Shown: one piece after another, positions 35,205 through 40,273 of the stretch
Numbering within the stretch: the stretch's first letter is position 1
Layout: the number at the start of each line of letters is the position of its first letter
Source of the DNA: Chitinophaga pinensis
GTDB taxonomy: Bacteria; Bacteroidota; Bacteroidia; Chitinophagales; Chitinophagaceae
Direction: 5' to 3'
DNA length: 40,273 nt
Assembly (NCBI GenBank): GCA_945877085.1
Contig: CAMCQV010000007.1
Location: forward strand, 1-40,273
Program-made: the position numbers and the translations under genes
Notes under the pieces: generated by a model
The model's input: only the letters and a program-made list of their open reading frames with translations
Told to the model about the DNA's origin: nothing
Databases searched by the model: none

Positions 35205-37283
35205 ATGTCAGTATACAATCAGAATCGAGGCGGCATTATTCAAATTATCATTGGTATTATTTTTTTTCTTATTGTAGCTCAATTGGTGAGTCTTCAAGTG
35301 GTATCTAATAAATATAAATTGGCTGCAGACAACAATGCCATATTTAGAAAAATTATTTACCCAGACCGTGGCATCATTTACGACAGAAAGAAGAGGGCCC
35401 TCTTAGAAAACACGATTAGTTATGACTTAGTGGTGATCCCTAACGAAGCTAAAGGGGTGGATACCACTGCATTATGTGCTATCCTAGATATAGATAAAGC
35501 TGAGTATAGCAAAAGAATTGTGGAAGCGATCATTAAAAACACAAGGGTGAAAGCAGGCGTCTTTGAACCCTTTTTAACACCCGAACTTTATGCGCAATTA
35601 AACGAAAACTTATACCGATTCCCAGGTTTTTCTTTGTCAGAACGTTCTATACGAAGTTATCCTTATAATACTGCTGCGCATGTATTGGGTTATGTAGCAG
35701 AAGTGGATGTGAATTTTTTAAAGAAGCATGAATCAGAAGGCTATGAGATGGGAGATTATGCAGGCATGACTGGATTAGAAAAAAATTACGAAACTGTTTT
35801 AATGGGTCAAAGAGGTGTAAAGCGTTTTTTAAGAGACAATAAAGGAAAGATACAAGGCCCTTATGAAAAAGGTGAATTTGATACAGTCGCCATTGCAGGA
35901 AAAAATTTATACACCAGCGTGGATGTACAAGTACAACAACTAGCAGAAAAATTATTGCAGAATAAAATTGGGAGTGCGGTTGCCATCAATCCTAAAACAG
36001 GTGGCGTGATTGCGATGGCTTCTAGTCCAGGCTACAACCCAAATTTATTGACAGGTAGTCAAAGAAGAAAAACAATTGGCAGATTACTTTTAGATACGGC
36101 TAGGCCTATCTACAATCGTGCGATTAAAGGACAATATCCCCCAGGTTCTACCTTTAAACCTTTAGGTGCATTAATTGCTTTAGATGAAGGATTGATCACG
36201 CCTAATTTTGGTTACAACTGTTTTGGATCTTATGGCGCCTGTGGTGATCCAAGAAAATGTGAACACCACAATGCGGGACACGCCGCTAATTTACAATTGG
36301 CATTGGCTTATTCTTGTAACTCCTATTTCTTACAGGTATTTAGAATGGCGATTGACAATCCAAAATACAAATCAGCTAAAGGCGGATACGTAAAGTGGAA
36401 AGAATACATGAACGCATTTGGATTTGGTCGTAAACTTGGTGTGGACTTGCCAAGTGAAAACAAAGCCAATATTCCTGATACGGCACAATACAATAAAGAC
36501 TTTGGGAATCCAAGGTATTGGAATAGCTGTTACATGTTAACCCTTGGAATTGGTCAAGATAGAATGACCGCTACCCCTTTGCAACTTGCTAATTCAATGG
36601 CATTCATCGCGAACGATGGGTATTATTATACACCGCATTTTGTAGATAGTATTGAAGCTGAAACCCAAGAAGAAGCAGCTCAATTAGCGCCTTTTAGAAA
36701 AAAACAAAAAGTAACAAAAATCCCTAAGGAATATTTTGATGTGATCAAGGAAGGAATGCATGATGTGACAGTGTATGGTACTGCAGCTTTCATTAAAGTA
36801 CCAGGTCATGACTATTGTGCTAAAACAGGAACAGCACAAAATCCACACGGAAAAAACCACTCTCTATTTGTTTGCTTTGCACCCAAAGACAATCCTAAAA
36901 TTGCAGTGGCAGTCATTGTAGAAAATGCAGGTTATGGATCTACCTGGGCTGGACCAATTGGGGGATTATTGATGGAACAATATTTAAATGATACCCTCAC
37001 AACAGAAAGTCAATTGAAAGCAGATAACCTTGCACAAGTTGACTTAATGCCACAAGCCATCAAGAATTGGTATGTACAAAATAATAAGTCTGCATACCTC
37101 ACCCCTATCGAATACAATAACGATGAATTATCTGACGTTTGGGATATGGAGATGTTAGCAGAAGGTGTGGTGAAAACAAAAACAAAAGACACTACCCCAC
37201 CTGCCCCATTGCCAAATACAGATAAAACGAATAAGGATAGCTTGCTTCCAAATACGGATAAAAAGAAAAAGCTCAATCCATAA
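35205..37283 (+). CDS. mrdA: Penicillin-binding protein 2 (elongation transpeptidase)
   Basis: A 692-residue class B penicillin-binding protein that cross-links peptidoglycan during rod elongation. One N-terminal transmembrane helix (about 10-31) is followed by the pedestal domain (DRGIIYDRKKRALLENT, then AAHVLGYVAEV and GMTGLEKNYE). The transpeptidase domain carries PPGSTFKP with the catalytic Ser315, SCN (370-372) and KTGTAQ (540-545). A Cys/His cluster (Cys339, Cys346, Cys352, His354, His355, His359) sits between the first two motifs. The C-terminus from about 655 is a Pro/Thr/Lys-rich, probably disordered tail with a PNTDK repeat (twice). The ATG is 3 nt after mreD and rodA follows 3 nt later. 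Confidence 0.95.
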   Translation: MSVYNQNRGGIIQIIIGIIFFLIVAQLVSLQVVSNKYKLAADNNAIFRKIIYPDRGIIYDRKKRALLENTISYDLVVIPNEAKGVDTTALCAILDIDKAEYSKRIVEAIIKNTRVKAGVFEPFLTPELYAQLNENLYRFPGFSLSERSIRSYPYNTAAHVLGYVAEVDVNFLKKHESEGYEMGDYAGMTGLEKNYETVLMGQRGVKRFLRDNKGKIQGPYEKGEFDTVAIAGKNLYTSVDVQVQQLAEKLLQNKIGSAVAINPKTGGVIAMASSPGYNPNLLTGSQRRKTIGRLLLDTARPIYNRAIKGQYPPGSTFKPLGALIALDEGLITPNFGYNCFGSYGACGDPRKCEHHNAGHAANLQLALAYSCNSYFLQVFRMAIDNPKYKSAKGGYVKWKEYMNAFGFGRKLGVDLPSENKANIPDTAQYNKDFGNPRYWNSCYMLTLGIGQDRMTATPLQLANSMAFIANDGYYYTPHFVDSIEAETQEEAAQLAPFRKKQKVTKIPKEYFDVIKEGMHDVTVYGTAAFIKVPGHDYCAKTGTAQNPHGKNHSLFVCFAPKDNPKIAVAVIVENAGYGSTWAGPIGGLLMEQYLNDTLTTESQLKADNLAQVDLMPQAIKNWYVQNNKSAYLTPIEYNNDELSDVWDMEMLAEGVVKTKTKDTTPPAPLPNTDKTNKDSLLPNTDKKKKLNP

Positions 37284-37286
37284 ACT

Positions 37287-38636
37287 ATGTCATCTAATTA
37301 CGATAATAATTTTTCTAAAGGAACCGACCTTGCTGTGATTATTTTATATATGCTCATGGCCTGTATTGGTATCCTTGCTATTTTCATGGTTGAATACAAT
37401 CCCAATTCCGATTGGGCATCAAGTTTCATCAGTGGAAAAACGAGTTATAGTAAACAATTCTTTTTTTTAATTTTTTGTTCTTTTGTTGCAGTTTTTATTT
37501 TATTAGTAGACAGTAAAGTTTTTACTGCACTAGCAAACATATTATTTACAGGTGGCCTCTTATTGATGTTAGCCACCTTTGTGATTGGAAAAGAAATCAA
37601 TGGATCAAAAAGTTGGATACCTATTGCAGGCGGATTTAATTTACAACCAGCCGAATTGTGTAAAATTTTTACTGCACTTGCTTTAGCCAAATTTATCTCA
37701 AGGCCAGAAACCGATTTTACAAAACTTAAATCCCATTTAATTGCAGGAGCGATGATTGCACTGCCCGCAATACTATCCATTGGTCAACATGAATTAGGTT
37801 TGGCCTTGGTATACAGTGCATTCATATTTGCGATGTATAGAGAAGGTTTGCCCCCATTTATACTCATTGTTTTATTATCATTTGCAATACTTGTCATTGG
37901 AACCTTATTAATAGAACCTACGCTATTAGCGATCATTTTATCTGTAATTGCAGGACTCATTTTATTGTATTTAGGCAAACGTTTAAAACGCAATAAACAA
38001 CTCATTGTAATTATCATCAGTATATGGTTGATTTGTGTAGGCACGGTTCGTTTTGCAGTGCCTTATATTTTTAATAATGTATTTGAATGCTATCAAACAA
38101 CGAGAATTTATAGCATGGTTGGAAAAGAGTACGATTGTGGTTTGAATCAAAAAGCAGCCGCTAGTTTCGTTGAAAGTGGTAAAAAAAGCAGGAAGCCAGA
38201 CGACTACAATGTGAAGCAAAGTAAAATTGCCATAGGCTCTGGAGGATTTTGGGGAAGAGGCTTTTTAAAAGGGACGCAAACCAGGGGCAAATATGTGCCA
38301 GAGCAAAATACAGATTTTATTTTCACTTCTATCGGCGAAGCATTTGGCTTTGTAGGCACGTTTACTTTTTTAGGATTGTATTTATTTTTCTTGTTTAGAT
38401 TAATTCGTATTGCTGAACGACAAAGAAGTACATTCTCTAGGGTGTATGCCTATAGCGTTGTTGGTATTTTCTTTTTTCATATCGCTGTCAATATCAGTAT
38501 GACTATTGGATTATTCCCTGTAGTGGGTATCCCATTGCCATTAATCAGTTATGGCGGATCCTCCCTACTTACATTTACTGCTTTGGTATTTATTTTATTA
38601 AGATTAGATGCAGATAGGCAAATGGTACTTCGATAA
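37287..38636 (+). CDS. rodA: Rod-shape-determining glycosyltransferase RodA
   Basis: A 449-residue SEDS-family polymerase that builds glycan strands from lipid II, working with the PBP2 encoded just upstream. About ten helices are visible. Family blocks are NGSKSWIPIAGGFNLQPAELCKI and, after the large periplasmic loop, IAIGSGGFWGRGFLKGTQT...VPEQNTDFIFTSIGEAFGFVG, then GLFPVVGIPLPLISYGGSSLL near the C-terminus. The loop contains an extra segment of about 45 residues with two Cys (FECYQTTRIYSMVGKEYDCGLNQKAA), which makes the protein longer than E. coli RodA. It starts 3 nt after mrdA, so the transpeptidase and polymerase are produced as a pair. Confidence 0.94.
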   Translation: MSSNYDNNFSKGTDLAVIILYMLMACIGILAIFMVEYNPNSDWASSFISGKTSYSKQFFFLIFCSFVAVFILLVDSKVFTALANILFTGGLLLMLATFVIGKEINGSKSWIPIAGGFNLQPAELCKIFTALALAKFISRPETDFTKLKSHLIAGAMIALPAILSIGQHELGLALVYSAFIFAMYREGLPPFILIVLLSFAILVIGTLLIEPTLLAIILSVIAGLILLYLGKRLKRNKQLIVIIISIWLICVGTVRFAVPYIFNNVFECYQTTRIYSMVGKEYDCGLNQKAAASFVESGKKSRKPDDYNVKQSKIAIGSGGFWGRGFLKGTQTRGKYVPEQNTDFIFTSIGEAFGFVGTFTFLGLYLFFLFRLIRIAERQRSTFSRVYAYSVVGIFFFHIAVNISMTIGLFPVVGIPLPLISYGGSSLLTFTALVFILLRLDADRQMVLR

Positions 38637-38639
38637 TTG

Positions 38640-38647
38640 TATTTTTG
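38640..38647 (+). promoter_or_regulatory. -7-like promoter motif for the metallo-beta-lactamase-fold gene
   Basis: TATTTTTG matches TAnnTTTG exactly but ends only 4 nt before the ATG at 38652, so the transcript would be leaderless or nearly so. It overlaps the TTG start in the ORF track (38637), which is therefore rejected. Confidence 0.4.
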
Positions 38648-38651
38648 CAGT

Positions 38652-39395
38652 ATGCGTATTCATCCATTATCAGAAGGCAGTTTTAGTATTGATCAAACCA
38701 AAGTATTTGTTCCATTTGATACCCAAAGAGAACAAATACAAGATCGATCCAAAGGAAGCATTCTTGTAGAGATTCAACCATTTGTAGTCATTACCCAAAA
38801 GGATATCATTTTATTGGATACAGGCTTGGGATACATGAATAAACAAGGGGTATTACAGATTCACGAAAATTTAATGGCCATTGGGATCAATCCAAGTTCT
38901 GTATCGAAAGTGTTTATGAGTCACTTACATAAGGACCATGCAGGTGGGATGAGTTATGTGGATACGATATCTAAAGAACGTTACGTGAGTTTTCCATACG
39001 CCACCTATTATGTACAAAAAAGAGAATTTGAACTGGCCATGACCAATCCTACCGCCTCTTATATTAAAGAACAGTTTGAGTTCTTAACTGATTTTTCAAA
39101 AGTGGTTTGGCTAAATGATGATCAAGGTGTCATTGATGATAGCATTCATTATTTGCTCACAGGCGGGCATTGTCCTTATCATCAAGTGGCATGGATCAAA
39201 GAGGATGGGGAACAATTTTTCTTTGGTGCAGATGTGGCACCACAATTACAACAGCTCAAATCGAAGTTTGTAGCTAAGTACGATATGGATGGGAAACTAG
39301 CTATGGAATGGAGACAAAAATGGTGGGAACAAGGACAAGAAGAAGGTTGGCAATTTGCGTTTTACCACGATATCAAACATCCATTATTTAAATAG
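38652..39395 (+). CDS. Metallo-beta-lactamase-fold hydrolase
   Basis: A 247-residue MBL-superfamily protein. The start is the ATG of MRIHPLSEGSFSID, not the TTG at 38637. The metal motif is SHLHKDHAGG (HxHxDH, about residues 95-104). LLDTGLGYMNKQG precedes it, and LLTGGHCPYHQVAWI and FFGADVAPQL supply the remaining His and bridging Asp. The order and spacing suggest a quorum-lactonase or aryl-sulfatase-like branch, but the substrate cannot be told. No signal peptide is visible, so it is probably cytoplasmic. It lies 15 nt after rodA, with a possible own promoter, and its 3' end overlaps the convergent glycosylase gene by 8 nt. Confidence 0.85.
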   Translation: MRIHPLSEGSFSIDQTKVFVPFDTQREQIQDRSKGSILVEIQPFVVITQKDIILLDTGLGYMNKQGVLQIHENLMAIGINPSSVSKVFMSHLHKDHAGGMSYVDTISKERYVSFPYATYYVQKREFELAMTNPTASYIKEQFEFLTDFSKVVWLNDDQGVIDDSIHYLLTGGHCPYHQVAWIKEDGEQFFFGADVAPQLQQLKSKFVAKYDMDGKLAMEWRQKWWEQGQEEGWQFAFYHDIKHPLFK

Positions 39396-39990
39396 CACCT
39401 TGGTCCTTCCATTGCCATAAATGCAAACAAGCATAACTGCTATAAGGTTTATACTTACTTGAAATGGCTAACATCTTGGTATGCAATTCCTTCTTGGTCT
39501 CATATTTGATTTTATACAATCTAGTCATAGCCTGTTGTATCCCTAAATCATCCACAGCAAAGACATCTTCTTGACCCAGGCTAAATAACATCAACATTTG
39601 AACCGTCCATTTACCTACCCCTTTAATTTGCGTTAACAAATCAATAATGGCAGCAGGCTCCATCGCATACAATTGCTTATCGGTGATTTGATTTGCAATA
39701 AAAAATTCTGCTACATTTTGGATATAATGCACTTTGGATTGACTTAAACCGATTGCCCTTAAACTGTCATTTGTGCAAGCAAGTACCTGCTCACAACTAG
39801 GTTCTTTGCCATCAAATAAAGCTAAAAAACGACTAAAAATAATCGCAGCCACTTTTGTACTTAATTGCTGACTTATAATACTAGCCATTAAACGAACAGG
39901 GGTATTTTTTCTTTTCTTGATCGTATGGTTCGCTTCGGCTAATAAAGGGGCAAATTTTTTATCATTTTTTAAGTGTAGTTGATAGTCCAT
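39388..39990 (-). CDS. DNA-3-methyladenine glycosylase II-type (HhH-GPD) protein
   Basis: A 200-residue base-excision-repair glycosylase of the HhH-GPD superfamily, AlkA-like, which removes alkylated bases from DNA. PVRLMASIISQQLSTKVA is the N-terminal family block. The helix-hairpin-helix is QIKGVGKWTVQMLMLF and the catalytic Asp lies in FAVDDLGIQ (Asp147 or Asp148). There is no iron-sulfur cysteine loop, which separates it from endonuclease III. It is shorter than E. coli AlkA because the N-terminal domain is missing, as in many bacterial homologues. It ends in an 8-nt overlap with the MBL-fold gene. A one-mismatch -7 motif (TTAATTTG) lies about 6 nt upstream of the ATG. Confidence 0.88.
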   Translation of the reverse strand: MDYQLHLKNDKKFAPLLAEANHTIKKRKNTPVRLMASIISQQLSTKVAAIIFSRFLALFDGKEPSCEQVLACTNDSLRAIGLSQSKVHYIQNVAEFFIANQITDKQLYAMEPAAIIDLLTQIKGVGKWTVQMLMLFSLGQEDVFAVDDLGIQQAMTRLYKIKYETKKELHTKMLAISSKYKPYSSYACLHLWQWKDQGAI

Positions 39991-40052
39991 GGATGCAAAT
40001 TAAGCTGAAATACTTATTTTGAGTTAAGTTTAATCTAACAAAACCTAAAATC

Positions 40053-40273
40053 ATGCTTAAGAAAATACTCATTTTGTTACTTGTATTTATTTCACAAAAT
40101 GTAATTGCACAGTCTAAAGACAAACAAGAAATATTAAAATTATTAGCTGCGCAAGTAGAATTTTGGAATAAAGGGGATGTCAACCAATTCATGCATGGCT
40201 ATTGGGAAAGCGATAGTTTAATGTTTGTTGGGAAAAATGGCGTGACTTATGGATACAATAAAACACTTGCCAA
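40053..40273 (+). CDS. Secreted DUF4440/SnoaL-like protein, N-terminal part (cut by window edge)
   Basis: An open frame runs from the ATG at 40053 to the end of the window (73 codons plus 2 bases) and is absent from the ORF track because it has no stop. It encodes a signal peptide (MLKKILILLLVFISQNVIAQ) followed by KDKQEILKLLAAQVEFWNKGDVNQFMHGYW and a beta segment LMFVGKNGVTYGY. This is the usual N-terminus of a DUF4440/NTF2-like (SnoaL-like) protein with helix, then 'WN.GD...F...Y', then a strand. These are small cone-shaped domains of varied or unknown function. A one-mismatch -7 motif (TAAGTTTA, 40025-40032) is upstream. Confidence 0.75.
   Translation, partial: MLKKILILLLVFISQNVIAQSKDKQEILKLLAAQVEFWNKGDVNQFMHGYWESDSLMFVGKNGVTYGYNKTLA

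Noticed and set aside
37190-37275. PNTDK repeat in the PBP2 tail as a tandem-repeat element
   Set aside because: There are only two copies in a low-complexity tail; it is noted within the gene but does not merit a repeat feature.

Overview
This window looks like an ordinary piece of chromosome from a low-GC member of the Bacteroidota, most likely near the Chitinophagaceae. The basis is gene content: a fused 2-oxoacid dehydrogenase E1, a fused gamma/alpha KorA, GldA, two very large Asp-box (VPS10/sortilin-like) secreted proteins, a DUF1343/NamZ protein, a Bacteroidota-type TAnnTTTG promoter motif near many starts, and almost no Shine-Dalgarno sequences. The genus is an inference. I see no rRNA, tRNA, CRISPR array, phage gene, transposase or clear sign of horizontal transfer. 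Coding density is high and no gene-free stretch exceeds about 150 bases.

Layout. 1-1.7 kb (+): 3' end of nadE and a secreted NamZ-like muramidase, 3 nt apart. 1.8-8.3 kb (-): two paralogous giant secreted beta-propeller proteins, each with its own terminator. 8.3-13.2 kb: a thiolase (-) divergent from pyrD and a metallo-beta-lactamase-fold hydrolase (+), then a PhoB/PhoR-like two-component pair (+). 13.2-16.5 kb: galE (+) converging on prfA (-), which is divergent from a secreted M19 dipeptidase (+). 16.7-20.3 kb (-): polysaccharide deacetylase, Bax-inhibitor-1-like membrane protein and fused E1, the last two translationally coupled. 20.4-22.3 kb (+): korA. 22.3-27.7 kb (-): nth after an FtsB/DivIC-like gene, eno, gldA, a small membrane protein and an MHS-type MFS transporter. 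27.8-31.3 kb: acs (+) converging on a POT peptide transporter (-). 31.4-39.4 kb (+): purD, then the cell-elongation cluster mreB-mreC-mreD-mrdA-rodA and a metallo-beta-lactamase-fold gene. The right edge holds a DNA-3-methyladenine glycosylase (-) and the 5' end of a secreted DUF4440/SnoaL-like protein (+).

How the genes work together. Most are housekeeping: NAD, pyrimidine and purine synthesis, glycolysis, acetate activation, oxidative decarboxylation, translation termination, base excision repair and cell-wall elongation. Secreted or envelope functions recur (NamZ-like muramidase, dipeptidase, peptide transporter, NodB deacetylase, Asp-box proteins). This fits a heterotroph that recycles peptides and peptidoglycan, although that link is inferred.

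I did not find a convincing undescribed system. The most useful observations are: exact TAnnTTTG motifs that sit inside or just before over-extended ORFs and correct several starts; a roughly 130-residue periplasmic insertion in the MFS transporter; an imperfect intergenic stem-loop between acs and the POT gene that may be a dispersed repeat; operator-like dyads in two divergent promoters; a Cys/His cluster in PBP2; and korA and gldA lacking their usual partner genes nearby.
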